Shown here one piece after another: positions 10,692 through 35,768 of a stretch of 64,000 bases of DNA. Below the pieces are notes generated by a model that was not told where the DNA came from, did no database searches, and saw only the letters and a program-made list of their open reading frames with translations. The translations under genes and the position numbers were made by a program. This DNA comes from Pseudorasbora parva (lineage: Eukaryota > Chordata > Actinopteri > Cypriniformes > Gobionidae): NCBI RefSeq assembly GCF_024679245.1, contig NC_090174.1:43470188-43534187 (forward strand). The letters are read 5' to 3'. Each line of letters opens with the position of its first letter. The stretch's first letter is position 1.

Positions 10692-13600
10692 TTATATTCT
10701 CTGGATCTTATCAGCCACTACTACTGGATTCTCCTTTCGGATCTTAGCAGCTGCTTCCGCCTTGTAATCGTACGTGCAGTTGTGCTTGTCTGAGTACCGG
10801 TGAATTCCACAGAACAAATTACCACATCGACAGTCAAAACCTGTAAAACAAGAGAAAACATAAGACCTCTGTTCATAGACACGCACGTTAGTGCTGGGCA
10901 GTATGACCAAAAAATGATACAATGGTATTTTTCAAAATGATACCGGTTTTGCAGTATATGATAGTGTTGTACTGACCGCGATACCAAATCAGTACTGAAA
11001 TTTTTAAAATGTGACTGAGCGCCATAGTTGCGGAATATTTTTGACAAATATATGACAGTATTCCCCCCCCCCCCCATGCATGGGGGGGCCCATGCATGAC
11101 TGGGTGCTATATCCGCATAATAATGACCGCATTTTCTACTAATTGAGAGAGGAAATACTGCATTAGATTGACTTAGAATGCCCTATTTTACTGTCATCAT
11201 GATGAGCGAATAGTGTAGAAAAATTCCACACTAGAATTAATAAAGGTTTGCCAGGCCCAACAAAATGATGCTGTAGGGAGACAGCAACCAATAATAGCAC
11301 TAGTCTCTGAACAAACGACACGTGTCATTTTAACACAGAAAGAATAAAGAGTTACTTTTTTGTCCATTCTTCTTTGAATTTTTGGTCTACATCATTGTTT
11401 TCTGTGTATCAGAATAATCACTTGTCATCACATTCATGATCAGACATGCGACTGTATCATTGTCCGTAATTGCACATATTTTATTTGAAGACGTCATGTT
11501 TAAATGTGTACTTAAAATAAAAATAGTAATAAATTAAAAAACACTCACTATGGTCTGTATCTAATCTATGATCTACATGGTGAGCATTGTCAAACTCATT
11601 GCGGCGCCTGTTTTTTGAATTCTCCGCTATAATGTGATCTCAGCTGTGCCTGGTTAGTGCAACAGCGAAACGGGACCCCTCTCAAAAAGTGTCACGCTGC
11701 GCCGCGTTCAGAACGTTGTTTAAGCGACATACACCAGTATTGCGGTATAATAAAAATTCATATCATAACAAAAAACGGTATACCGCCCAGCACATGCATG
11801 TCAAAGTAATAACAGAATGACCAATCCACGAGCCTCACCTGTTAGGCCGACTCTCTTACGGCAGGTAAAGCATCTATTTTTCTTAGGTTTGATGGAGTCT
11901 GGGCTCTTGCCGTCGTCGCTGCCCTGAGCTGCAGCGATTGGCGAGTAGGAAGAGGTAGGCTGTGTTATAACTGTGGGAAGAATAGAGACAAGAATGATTT
12001 AAATAACAGTTGCAATGTGGCATGGGTGGATTCTGGAAGCAGTTTGTGGGGTTTAAAGGAAAATGAGTATGGTCGCAATTTTATAGGGCTCTTCCCTAAA
12101 ATAAGCTCTGCCACAAACCCCAAAGTCCCAATTTCTCTCAGAATTAAGTTATTAACACTGCATGAACTTAAAACTATCATCAGTAAGCAACTCACATTAA
12201 AACTAGAGCAAAGGTGGCTCTATAGGTTCTTGGGACTGGGATGACAACAAGAGTATCTAAAGAATTGGTATGTACAATGCCAAAATACTTCTGTAGACAT
12301 TTTGGGAATCAATTTTAGTAAAAAGTGGAACTGACAAAATAGAGCTTATTGTCTGAAGGCCCAACTACCACAAACTTCACAGTATTTCCTTTGACATTGT
12401 AAACAGTCTTATAAATAAACACGCCTTGCACACTTGAATGGTTGCAGGAATGGTGAGAACTAAAAACCAATAGGAGAAGTCATTATATTATACTCACTGC
12501 TGTAGTGCAAAAATGTGCATTAGCTATATATTTTGACAGCATTGTTTTGGTCTACCAACATCTGTCAGACATTTTTTTTAAATCCCATTACAGACATAAT
12601 AAATTCCCCACAGTGCACAATTTGTTTCCAGATTATTTTAAGGTGTTGTGGTCAGGGCTTGACAATAACTTTTTTTGCTCACGTGCCACTGTGGCTAGTG
12701 GTTTTCTAAGTTGCTAACAACTCAGCATTTTCACTGGCCACAATTTTGACAATCGATACCATGGGGACAAACTGCCATATAGATGTTTTTAATATTATCG
12801 CTCTCGTAATTTGGCTTCAGGTATATTCTCCTGCTGTCACTAAGATCTGATGCACCGATTATACATATAGTGTTAAATGGGTTCTTTTTCAATTGTTTTA
12901 CATTCACTTAAAACATATCACTGCGTTTACATTTTGACGTGTGTATTTTGCTGTTTAAGCACAATAAGCAGCGAAAAATAACTAAATTAAGTAGGCTACA
13001 GAGAGGCGGCTTTATCTGTGCGCACTTTGCGTAGGAGCACAAATGTGCAATCCATCCGCATTCGCCGTGTGTTAATGTCAAGACTTGGTTGTGATATAAA
13101 ATAAATGTTGAACATAATTATCATTTATCAAGATTTATTTAAAAACAAAGTTTACAATTTCATTCTGCTTCCTAAAAACTGGTGAGAAGTCATGAGATTA
13201 AAAACAATAATCTTGTTCTAATGACAGCACACATTAACAGAGTTTACATATATTTTTGTAAAGAGTTTTTTTTTTTAAATACCAGATTATACTTTATAAA
13301 AAGTAAATTTGCAGAAAATATTTTTATAGTTTGCAACTTGCAACAATGACAGTGTTAAAAAAAGACAGTTATATTTATTATTTTCTCATTATTTTTTGGA
13401 ACAATTATTTAACTCAGTTGACTTTGCAAGAAAACACACTTATTATTTTTTATGTTAAGTATACTTTATATTTCAGAAAGTGAGTCCGTCACAGGGGAAT
13501 CGTCATGTTTGATGTTCACTGACAAAGTTTGAAACACCCCGTTTAAGACTAAACAAGGAGCTTTGTATGACTACTTTAAAATACATTTGATCATTTAATT

Positions 13601-14507
13601 TCAATTACCTGGTTCAACAGCCTCAGGTTTAGGAGACAGGGCCTTTTCCTCTCTAGAAATGCTCATTTCTGTCATCTGCTGTGTCACCGGTAAGGAGATT
13701 GAAGGTATACTTCTGCAAAAAAAAACAGGTGGAGTTTCAGCACCTGGCTTTCCTCACACAGGAGATCATTGAAATGTCAAGCAGCTGAACATAAAATGCA
13801 TCCTCTCATTCTGACATTTTCAACAAACACACAAAGTACTCACTCTCTCATGGTATCTGTGCTGGGTGCAGGTGAGGCCTCTGCTTTGTTTATGCTGGCT
13901 TCTAGTCTCTGTATTGCGGAGACCTCTGCTGAGGGGCTGCCAGCTGGTCCAACAGAACACAAAGACACAAATCACAAACAGCGCACAGGTGCAGCTGTGC
14001 TAGTATACAAAAGGCCTGCGACACAAAGCAGAACTGCCAACTAAACAAGTGCAGTTTATCATTACAGTTTCCCAGGGAAGTCCCAAAGTTGAGCTAGAGA
14101 CCTCAAGAAAAATATTAAACTCTAAAACAACTCAGCTATCATTGGGTGCAGGTGGGTCTAAAACATCTTACAAGCAGTAACTATGGTGGTCTGTTATTAC
14201 TGTAACAACTTCAATGTCATCGTCTCCAAGAGGTGCAATGAATGAGAGCCCTTATACCATAGTAGAACCATTTTGTTTGTGTGGCCAGTAACCATAGAGA
14301 GCACTTTCCAGGAGGTTAGACAAACAGGTTAATGTTTCAGTGTGACTTACCCAGGGGGCTCATGGGACTACGATCACTGTTTTGCTGTCTGTTCAGGTGC
14401 TCCTTATAGCACACCGAGCACATGCCATTGGTCCTGGGGTTGCCGTAGAAACCACAGCCTGTGGTACACAGTATAGGGACAGGACTCTGGTTTGTCTCTT
14501 GGGCCAT
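10692..14507 (-). CDS. zfand5: AN1-type zinc finger protein 5 (ZFAND5/ZNF216), complete
   Basis: Five coding exons on the minus strand (14507-14351, 13943-13844, 13712-13609, 11970-11839, 10840-10692) join in frame to 213 aa, the family's usual length. An A20-type finger lies at residues 12-38 (C14, C18, C30, C33; core [16 protein letters not shown]). A low-complexity Ser/Pro linker with [15 protein letters not shown] follows. The AN1 finger spans about 150-195 with all eight ligands (C154, C157, C168, C170, C175, H178, H184, C186), and the tail is [17 protein letters not shown]. In the family, A20 binds ubiquitin and the protein stimulates proteasomal degradation (muscle atrophy, immune signalling) in the cytosol; that role is known, not read here. 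All introns are GT-AG. The tail fits ZFAND5 better than ZFAND6. It is head-to-head with tmc1, as in human 9q21.13. Confidence 0.95.
10891..11793. mobile_element. DNA transposon remnant in zfand5 intron 4
   Basis: The left end GTGCTGGGCAGTATGACC and the right end GGTATACCGCCCAGCAC are inverted copies of one another with few mismatches. They enclose about 0.9 kb that includes a C-run and a GGGGGGGCCCATGCATG palindrome near 11066-11100. There is no transposase, so the element is non-autonomous. It lies wholly within the last zfand5 intron and does not touch the splice sites. Confidence 0.6.
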
Positions 14508-14615
14508 TGCTAATATATCACAGAAGAAAATGGAGACAGAACAATAGTTGTCTTGTTAAAAATGAATGCATTGTATTTGGCTTACATGCAGTAAGTAGAT
14601 GAGATGATTGTTTTC

Positions 14616-15070
14616 AAGGTGCAATCAGCAAGTTTGTTTTATGACTAACTGTTTTATTCTTCATGGACCGGTCCCCATCAGGTATTGCCATGTCGAGGTC
14701 AAATGACCAGTCAGAGTTACATATCAGTGAGTCTATGTGTGCGTATAATACAGTTAATTACAAATAAAAGTTAAGATTACTTCCAAAACAATATTCACAT
14801 ACTAAATAAAATATGCTGTAAAGAAAGAAAGATATCTTCGTATTCCCAATAGAAAATTACATACTGTTATTAGTAATAACAACTTTGACTGGTCATGTGA
14901 CCTCAACATGGCAACACCCATGAGGGGGACCCACTCCATGAGCTTTTTCAAGAAAACCCCTCACCACGTGTACAAGCATGCCATTTTAATTGCATTTTTA
15001 CTAAAGTATGCCTCATTTCTTAATGTATAAAAGTATTAATTAGCACAAAAATCACCCTGTGCACCTTTAA
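14616..15070. mobile_element. TTAA-type MITE in zfand5 intron 1
   Basis: The ends are AAGGTGCAATCAGC on the left and CCTGTGCACCT then TTAA on the right. Internal arms near 14670-14725 (GGTCCCCATCAGG, TGACCAGTCA) and 14885-14950 (TGACTGGTCA, CATGAGGGGGACC) are inverted copies, making a long imperfect palindrome. Its terminal AGGTGCA/TGCACCT sequence resembles the elements at 55605-56803 and 59982-60664. Confidence 0.55.
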
Positions 15071-16379
15071 AGCTGAAGGGTTTAACTTCTCTAGAGTTTC
15101 TATAGCGTGAACACTGCAGCTATAATTAAAAGGCCCTTTTATATCTCAGCCAAAAATAAAGTCACAAGCTCCTCAGCCACCCTCATCAGGACAGAGTAAT
15201 TACAGTGAAGTCAACCGACTGACCAGACTAATAGAGTTCTTCTGCATCTATTCCTAACCACATCCAAACTGAACTGAACTCGCTCCTAACGTTATCCCTA
15301 AATAAAGTCTTGCACAAAACAGCACGACACAAGCTCTCCCACCTAACCATGACTAAACAAATGAGTGGGTGTTTAGTGTTATATGAAATTTCAGGAGGCA
15401 ATAGCGGGAATACATTATGCCTACATCTCTAATTAATAAACAAAATAAGCATAAACACAAAAAGATGTTAGAACAGTGTTCACGTGTTCAACCATGGGAC
15501 ACCGACACCAGCTGACAGACACCACTGATCAATAACCGCTCACGGACACTCTTACAGTCGTGCTGCATGGTCACTCAATGCTGGCGAGTTAATAACTTTA
15601 AACCTTCACTCAACCGAGAAATACAGGTCATTTGACCGTCTATATGACGGGACAGCCTGGTCTGTGATGTAAAAGAGTGTGTCAAAACCTGCCGAGCTGA
15701 CTATCTAAACAACATGTTTGGCCATCATAAGCGCGTGGCTATCTAGGCAACACACTTCTGTTGAATTTCACAGACAAACTAAACTAGGTGAATTGAAGAG
15801 GACTGGTGGACCCGAAAAGCGGGTAAAAGCCCAAAATAGCAAGACATCAAATATCATGACCCAATAAAACGCAAACACCACGACTATGGAACAGCACTGG
15901 CTTTGTTTAATCGTCTTTGTCCTTTTGCTCCAGGATTTCCTCCCCAGACAGACAATCTTCTCTTTGAACAAGCCCGAAACAAAAAGCTAACTGGCTTAGC
16001 CAGCTGTCCGAGTTACTAGTATCATAGAGCACGAGAACGCGAAAAACCAGACGAGATTTCCTTGAATTTATAAGGGCACGGTCGAACAATAAACAATTAA
16101 CGTTACCCACAGCACAATGAAGATAATCCCTTTGGAGTGTGCGTCTGTTTCAAAAACAACTGCTGGTATTCTGAATTTTATAAAATAATTAAGAATAGAC
16201 ATTTGCAATTTGACTTCTACATCGATGAAGAAGGTAAAACAAAGTTGGCGATTGTTCGTGTCTGTGTTTTATGTACAGGCGAGTCACGTTCTGGGGCTTG
16301 TGGTGTTCATGAAGGTGGCTGCTGACAACTTGGGACACTTTGTTATTTTAGGGATCCACCCTTAAGAACAAAAAAAGCT

Positions 16380-16870
16380 CGATACCTCGAACAACCGTCG
16401 CGTTTATAGATCCGAGCGAGCGGTTCAGCTCGATGTGCTAACGTTACACGTTCTGAATCGGTAATAGCTCCCTTTTTCGGGGTTAGCCAGTCTTTCCGTG
16501 ATCACAGCGACAAACCTCTCTCGATTATCACCTTAATAAAATCCAAACAAACGTTTCAGTGCTTACCTTGTTGGGGTTTTAAATCTAATCGATCGATGAA
16601 CCTCGGTTAAAAAACAGGGACTCTTCGAAAACGAGTTTGTCTTCCTCCCGAGGCTTTGTGTCGGTGATGTAAATAAGTCAATTCCTCTCCTGTCCTCCTC
16701 TCCCCGAGCTCTCTCTTCTTTCACTCTGTTTGTTTCCTTCTTTAGTAAAGGGGGGTGGCTAATAGCGTCATCGCAGAGAGACATTGGTCACTCGACGTTT
16801 GGGGGCGGGGCGTGGAAGTCGAAGAGGGGAACGAGGTTGCCACCTACACTGATGACGACATCAAACCTTC
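16380..16870 (-). promoter_or_regulatory. zfand5: CpG-rich zfand5 promoter region with GC box
   Basis: CpG dinucleotides are much denser here than in surrounding AT-rich DNA. A GGGGGCGGGGCG Sp1-type box lies at 16800-16812, immediately upstream of the inferred first exon on the minus strand. No TATA box is evident. This looks like a housekeeping-type promoter; the exact start site is inferred. Confidence 0.5.
16567..16790 (-). other. zfand5: zfand5 noncoding first exon
   Basis: On the minus strand the sequence ends AAAACCCCAACAAG before GTAAGCAC, a strong splice donor at 16566-16565. The next exon starts around 14509, two bases before the ATG. The upstream limit near 16790 is an estimate placed just downstream of a GC box. 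Untranslated 5' exons are usual for ZFAND5. Confidence 0.55.
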
Positions 16871-17270
16871 CCGATGAAAGTCTCCCAAGCCCGAAGACAA
16901 CTAGGAAGTCAACAGGCTCATGAGTCATGACATGGATTTAATAGGTATTTGTTGTGTTATACCTAAATTCACATATTTATTAGGTACTTTTCGATGTTTA
17001 CCAGACACCAACTTGTGTTATCTGTCACACGTTGTTGTATCACAGCTCTTTTTGTTGTTGGCACTACAACATTTGGCATGGATTGACACTTTGATGCCAC
17101 CTTTACACTGCAAAGGCACAGGAACTGCATCTGAAGTGGTGCATTTACACAGTTTAATGTTGCACAGATGTGTCAGAAACACATTCGCATAGGAATTACA
17201 GTTGTAGAAACATGTTATGTAAATTAGTTTGTAAATAGAAAAAATACAACTGGTAAATCAAATGATGAAT

Positions 17271-17272
<2 letters not shown>

Positions 17273-17332
<60 letters not shown>
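17273..17332. repeat. (TA)n microsatellite
   Basis: An uninterrupted dinucleotide tract of about 30 units in the zfand5-tmc1 intergenic space. Confidence 0.95.
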
Positions 17333-17334
<2 letters not shown>

Positions 17335-19398
17335 CACAGTTTAAGGCCTGTGTAAAAAAAAAGATGTTCTGAAATCTTGATATAATATTTCCAAGAAGGT
17401 CAAGAAGAGGTTTTTACCTCTGTGCCTGGAGATGCCGAGAGCTCTCGTGTTTTTCATTACGCATACCTTATAGTATCAGTCAGCAAGCACTCACGTGAAC
17501 TGTACAATCCCATGAGCATTCGAGTTGGTAAGGGAGATTCCTTTCGGTGGTGTAACCCAACTCAGTGTGTCCTGAGGGTGGCTTTGCAAATAAGCAAAGG
17601 CAGAGGCCGCCTGGTTGTTTTTGAAAAGAACAGTTTGAGGTGGAGGAGGGGGACGAGTTTAAAAACAGCAAATATAGGGGAAATAAAGCTGCCTGAACTA
17701 GTTTAAGTTTGGTTTGTCACACTGTAGTTTGCATGTATTTGTTGTGTGTGCAAATATGCTTTACAAGGGCTTAATCTATGGCATGTTTTAACTTTAAACT
17801 GATATTTTTGGTGTGTCAGTGCTTAGATCCCAGCCCATGTCAGACGTGAGAACAAGGCGAATAAACACCATGTGCTTTTTTTGCATTTTCATTACAATGC
17901 ATAGATAACAGTAGGACAGTAGGTCACGCTCTTCATTCCAAAGTAAATGTGCACAATAAATGTTGCCTTATCTGCATGCATCCTTGAGCACACAGAACCT
18001 TGCAGCATTTATATTTTGCAGAAGCTTTCAAGATGTCCATCTTGTCTATATAATGTTTATAACTGCTATTTATGGATCAGTTAAGGTGAAGAGTTTTGCA
18101 TTTAGATTCTTATTAGCTGCGGGAAATAGATTAGATATGCTTTTTTTTCATCATTTGTGGAACATGGTGGACAAAAAGATAATGTGTATTTTGACCACTG
18201 TGGCATAAAGTAAGGTACATTTTCTTCCTTCCTTCTTTTTATTTTGTTACAAGTGATAAGCTCCAAAATTACTGAATACAGAGTTGAAACACAAAAATAA
18301 CACTCATATGGATTTCTTTTTATAGTGTACAGCGATTTAGTATCCTCTTGTGCCATAAAGTGTTTGTTAAGTTGCCAGCCGTGTCATAAAGTTGAGCTGT
18401 AACAGCTGCTGGTTTACTTGTGTTGGCCCATAACAGTATCAGGATCAGATAAACACTCTGAACATCCTCAGACACTCTGTTTCGTAAGGCAATGACGATC
18501 TAATGAGCGTAATATTGCATTATCTCCACACAAAACAATTATACACAAACACTGCTGATTGTTCATGGTGTCATGAATGAAACCTGTTAGACTAGACAAT
18601 TTTGTAAACAAAATACTTTACTATGGAATGATAGGTATCAGTGAGGCATTGATGGTTAACTAAAACCATAAACATCTTCGTTATTTTAAATAAAATAAAT
18701 ATAAAATGTATATTTCACATTTTATTTATTTTAATTGTATTTCAGCTATAGTTGCCACAGCACAATTTCTTGATACTTGATATTCTAATTACTAAAATTT
18801 AAATAAAAATGAATAAAAACTAGATATTAGACATGTGGATTATTTATAAAACAACTAAAACAAATTTACAAAAAATTGAATGAAAATTGCGAATATAAAA
18901 ACAATGACAATTATTATTATTGATATTAATATCAATGTTAATCAAAAACTATACGTTTCAGTAAGAGTAAAATAACACAGAATTGAGGGAAAACCACATT
19001 TACCTGTATTCTAGATATTTAAATCCATACGTGGAGTTGTTCAAACCAGCCTTGATTTACCCGTCAGTCGCTCCACTTTATTTTGACACCTTCTTTCCCT
19101 TGTAGTTGTTTCAAGTAGCCTATGCTTCCACTTAATGGTCTTCTTCTTCAAGGGAGATTTTGATCAGTTGCTCAAAAGTACCCAGTACCCAGTAGTCTTT
19201 CACAGTAGAAGTGTTTTCATTTTGCTTTTACATAAGTGACCCTATACTAGCTGTCAACATTTCTAAATATGGCTTCTGCAATCACATCTATAATTTGACA
19301 TCTTAAAAAATTGTTTTTATTGATCCTCATAATATAATCAGTCAAAGGCTACTGAAATCCTGTTATACATATTGTTTTTCTGTTACAGCAAATATAGC

Positions 19399-19407
<9 letters not shown>

Positions 19408-19490
<83 letters not shown>
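19408..19490. repeat. (TA)n microsatellite
   Basis: About 40 TA units preceded by a short CATACATA transition. Confidence 0.95.
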
Positions 19491-19492
<2 letters not shown>

Positions 19493-20720
19493 CTATAACC
19501 AAGTTCAATTGTTAAATTAACATACAGTCAGACAGAAGTCTGAGTGCAGTAGCCTACAAATAAAGTCAGCAGACGAGTCTCTATCACATGTGATGTAAAT
19601 AATGCTAGAACGTTTTCTTCATGTTCTACGTAAACACATCCAGATTTACTCACGGGATCGGTACTACCGTTTCCCCTATCACAAGTTTCGTCCTACGTGA
19701 GCAATTGGACACAAAAAAGTGCAAAATAGAAATGAATCATCTTTCCAGTAAAACCAGTCTTTTCTTTTCCTACAAATGCAGTAGGCTACCGAGAATGCGA
19801 CCTGAATGAAAACGTGAGAGTAACAGGGCACCGGCTCTTCTATAAATATACCTTCATCCACCCAGAGTCAGAGTGTAGCCTATTAAATATCCTGACTATA
19901 GGATTCTTCAGAGTAATGGAATGAATCTCATCGTCGACTAACTGAGGGCGGTTCTGATGACAACAATAAAAATGAGACAATGTTCGTGACTCAACAACAG
20001 TCACATATTGGGAGAGACGCTTCAAAAAATGAAAGCTGCCAGCTCATAGTTTTAGTCACATCATAGCTCTTTAATTATAGCTTCTTGTTAGCATTATTTA
20101 GCTATTTGTAGCCTACTGTGCATGCACTGTATTTTATCATAATGGTCCAAAATATTTGATTCTACAGATCATAGCCTACTGTTAACGTATATGAAAGCCC
20201 CTTTTCTTTAAGACTTGTAAAATAGGAACGTTTTTGTGTTTCTCTTATCAAAGGTGTGCCAGTGGCTGAGGGAACGAGAGGGAGAGAAACAGGCATGCTC
20301 AGAATACAGTTACAGCCCGTGTCAATCCTCCGAAGATGGATTCCCCAAACGGTGCTGCTAAACTTAGCCGAGGAAAACAGTAAGTCTAGCGCTCTGCAAG
20401 GCGAGCACAGACAAATAATGTTACAGTGACAGCTTAGACAGTCGAGCAAACCACAGGCCATTACACGCACAGACATTGACACAATAGACGAGCACAAATA
20501 CCTGCTGACTAGGTGGATAATGTGCACAAGAAATAGGTCATACATCGAACATTCTTTCTTTGTAGCCTGACATAATCTAAATTCCCCCAGACTGCTGCTA
20601 ATTAATTTCAACCAAAACGTTTATCTTTAGTGACCTCAGGTGGTCAGGCTGTGTAATGAAGGAATCCACAAACACTTTTGGTTGTGTTTGATGATGCATT
20701 GGAGATATGCATCTCCATTG

Positions 20721-21026
20721 GAGATCACCCAAAAGTTAAAGTATTGTCATTTACTTACCATCATCTTGTTCCAAACCCATATGGGTTTCTACATATAAGA
20801 AGATATTTAAAAAAATGTTGGTAACTAACCGGATAGTTGACAGCAACCATTGAGTTTCCATAGTATTTCCCCCTTACTATGGAAGTCAGTGGGTGCTGTC
20901 TGGTGGTTACCAGCATTCTTTTAAATATCTGTTCAGAAAAAAAAGGAAACTCATACAGGTTTGGAACAACTTAAGGGTGAGTAAATGATGACAACATTTT
21001 CATTTTTGGGTGAACTGTCACTTTAA
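20721..21026. repeat. Palindromic MITE, 'GGGTGAACT...CTTTAA' family
   Basis: The left arm (TTTACTTACCATCATCTTGTT, GAAGATATTTAAAAAAATG) and right arm (CATTCTTTTAAATATCTG, GGTGAGTAAATGATGACAA) are inverted copies around TTACTATGGAAGTCAGTGGG. The right end TTTTGGGTGAACTGTCACTTTAA is diagnostic of this abundant teleost family. No coding capacity. Confidence 0.7.
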
Positions 21027-21667
21027 CCTCACTTCTTTGTTAGCTATTATTATTTAATTTAATATTAATTAAAATAAATATCTTCAGTTATATATTAATC
21101 TTCTGTTATATATGTCTCATTCCCATTATTAAATATTTTTGGGATGACAGTTTAGGCACAATATAAGAAAGATAAATATAGATAACCTTAATAAGATTCA
21201 GTTAAATATGGCACCATATCAAGATTTATTTATAGAGCTCTTTTTCCTCCTTTTCCATACCTCTAATATTTCCATGCTTCTGTTCTGTGGAGCACAATCC
21301 CACAGGACACCTCAGGCATATATGAGTAAAATCGATCTTCCTAATTTCTCCGGAGACACTTCCAGTCTTCCTGTTTTTAGTCTTTATTGTATGGCAGCTT
21401 TGGCTCAATTGTGTCAAATACTGTACGCTGTTGGATATACAGTTGTGGCACACTGGCACTGCATCGCTCTCTGCAGTAGTTAAGTGTGTTGCACTCCAGG
21501 ACAGGTTAAACTGAGGGGCTATTTTATTTGCGCAAATAAGCATTTGCCTAATAAAAGGCCCCATTAGTTAATGTTAGTTATTGCATTAACCAATAACTAA
21601 CTAATATATACAATGAAAATACTTAGCACTTATTAATCTTAGTTAACATTAATTTCAACATTTGCTA

Positions 21668-21668
<1 letters not shown>

Positions 21669-21729
<61 letters not shown>
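21669..21729. repeat. (TG)n microsatellite
   Basis: About 30 TG units, flanked by inverted TTAGTTAACATTAA-like sequence on both sides (21600-21665 and 21730-21840). Confidence 0.95.
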
Positions 21730-21732
<3 letters not shown>

Positions 21733-21876
21733 TTAGTAAATATTGAAATTAAAATCAACTAAGATTAATGTGCTTAAGTATTTTCTATTGTAAGTTAATG
21801 TTAACTAATACAGTTAGCTAATATTAACAAATTAAACCTTATTGTAAAAAGTGTTACTATAATTTTTTAATTATTA

Positions 21877-21880
<4 letters not shown>

Positions 21881-21934
<54 letters not shown>
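21881..21934. repeat. (TA)n microsatellite
   Basis: Pure TA tract of about 27 units in AT-rich intergenic DNA. Confidence 0.95.
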
Positions 21935-21939
<5 letters not shown>

Positions 21940-22828
21940 ATATTATATTTATTTATTTATATTTATTATTTATTTATTTTATTTTATATATACCATATTT
22001 TTTTGAATCACATTTAGACTAAATATATTACAATACTGATCTGCCTGCTTTGACACCATTGCACGAGAATTGAACTGAGCTGGTTGATCACTGTTTTCTT
22101 CTAGATCTGATGTACAGCTAAAACTAACTTGTTTGCATTATTTTATCACTATAAAAATGCTTTAATACAATATGTATGGTAAAAATAAAGGCAACATGAC
22201 TTAAGTCCTCTGTGACTTCATGGCAGATGCATTTTAATGATTTTTAACAACAAAAATGAATGTGGGAATATACTGTGTGTGTGAAATATGACTGTATTTC
22301 TTCCATAATGAAATTGAGATATATTGAAAACATTTTCATTGAACACAATGTCAGTTGTCCATATGTAGGCCTATGTATTGAAAAAAGTATTTTACAATCT
22401 AAATTTCTAAAATCTTATTAAAGTCATTCCTTAACATCTTTGGTAAAATGATTGTACTATATCTTGCAAACTGAAGCAGTATTTAGGATTTAGTTTTGCA
22501 CTAAAAGTGCAAGTATACAGCTCACACTGACGCTGTGGCACTAATCTTCTGTTATCTCCCTCTTTTATCTTTCTATAGTCAGTCATAGACTATCACCGTC
22601 TATTTTGGCTTGGTACTGTGACCCCCTTTCTTTTTGAAAAAAAAAGAGTCATAATTCTGTTGAATAATTCAAAGGGGTGAATTGAGCGGCTCTAGAGTTT
22701 CGACTGGTTATTGTTCCTGGGAGAGGTCGCTGAATGCTGGTAAAAAGTGAACTCTTCATGCAGAGTACTCATCACCTGCCAAGTTCTGTTCATTCAGGCC
22801 ATGGTCCACTGCTACAACATCATCATCA

Positions 22829-22941
<113 letters not shown>

Positions 22942-23023
22942 CACACTCACACTCTCACTCTCTCTCCTGTATGCATGGACACTCATGCTCGAGGCCACAG
23001 AGTGAAGGCCACCTAGGAGGAGG

Positions 23024-34332
<11,309 letters not shown>

Positions 34333-35627
34333 ACATCACAGATGTGAATCTCTATATTGCACACACAACATTTGGCACTTATGGCACTTATTTTATTTCT
34401 TGCTGATATTGTAATACAGTATAATCCTGTGTCTAGGCCTGCAGCACATGTCATGAATGTCTCCTTGAAGCTCAAGTTGACTATGTAACTCTAGATTGAT
34501 AAGTCTTGTCTCTGTGAAAGAGAAATGACTGCTCTTGTTACACACAGGCCAAACGGGGGTCAAACTATCTCGACTTATATATTTTGACTCATGTTTTATA
34601 TATATTTTTAGTTTTAGAAAAAAATGCTTGATTGTTGGTTTACATGCCAGCTAGTTATTAAACTGCAGCAGCTAAAGTGAGCATTTGTTTGACTGTGTTC
34701 TTCTGAGAGTTACAAAGAGGTGAAACACATGCAACTTATTTACAGTGGAAAGTGATTGGACATCTACGTCACACTTAAAAATGCATGAGTGTCATTGCAT
34801 TATATGACAACATTTGAAACCAAATGGCGTTTAAGATGGCAAGAACGCACTTGTCAAAAACAAATGACATGACAAATTCAAATTCACAACAAATTGTATG
34901 TGAATTTTAGGTTCACAGAATTACATAATCACATAAAACAACAGATTTTTTAAATCAAGACAAAAGACACTTTAACAGCTGGTTTTGTTTGCAGATTTCT
35001 TACTTTTTTAAGTGTGACAAAATGCTTTCCGGGGGGCCAGTGTAACTGTCAGCGTCCTAAGAAACCCAAAATGCATCCTTAGGGGTCGTTCACACAAAAC
35101 ATGGTTTTCCGTTACACTGTAATACTATTCCATTGTTTTTTCAATGAAAAAGCGATATATGGATGTCTTTAACGGTTGCATTTGTGTCTTTTGCAGCATT
35201 GCAAGCATGGCAGGGCATTATAACGTGTCTCTAGACTAATGGTTTTCTCATTGCCATTGCCCTGCAGAGTTTAGTTCCAACCCTAATCAAACACACCTGA
35301 ACAAGCTAGTCAAGGTCTTCAGAGTTACTAGAAAATTCCAGGTAAGTGAGTTTGATCATGGTTTAAGATAAACCCTCCAGGGCTGGGTTTGAGGAACCCT
35401 GCTCTATATATTGCACTTCTTTTCTCGTGCCACTGCCCTGTCTCACTAGACTGGGTAAACCCAGCCCGATCAAATTGATTTTCACCATGCAGCTCAGGCT
35501 GGAAACCTGTACATACTTTTATCCTGCTTCTGTTACAAATTTGCAGTTACCATTCGCAAACCGGCTTATCCACCAGGCACGCTATTGGCGGGTTTTACAC
35601 AAATGATGGCTAGAGAAGCGATGGATC

Positions 35628-35768
35628 ATGGTCTTATTGGTTGAAGGACCATCCAAGCGCTTAACGAGTCATTTGAACTATGCCCATTGATCACGTCTCT
35701 TGTGGTCAGATTGGTTGAAGGACTATCCAATTTCGTACCAAGTCATTTGAACTATGCCCATTGATCAC
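35628..35768. repeat. 68-bp tandem duplication
   Basis: ATTGGTTGAAGGACCATCCAA through AGTCATTTGAACTATGCCCA and TTGATCAC appears at 35628-35694 and again at 35701-35768 with a few substitutions. It is internal to a larger MITE-like segment. Confidence 0.75.

Larger units (their letters stand above)
16870..20720. other. Intergenic zfand5-tmc1, left part
   Basis: No convincing exon is seen on either strand. It contains (TA)n tracts at 17273-17332 and 19408-19490. As the region between two divergent genes it would hold upstream regulatory DNA for both, but no specific element can be called by eye. Confidence 0.5.

Noticed and set aside
20336..20379. Candidate tmc1 first exon (ATGGATTCCCCAAACGG..., donor AACA|GTAAGT)
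   Set aside because: It keeps frame only with a poor acceptor at 23810 (GTGAG). The MPRHK exon at 23024-23060 fits the strong acceptor at 23806 in phase and parallels the tmc2 N-terminus.
20162..20611. 149-aa minus-strand frame
   Set aside because: No recognisable domain, no splice partners, no codon bias. Chance frame in intergenic DNA.
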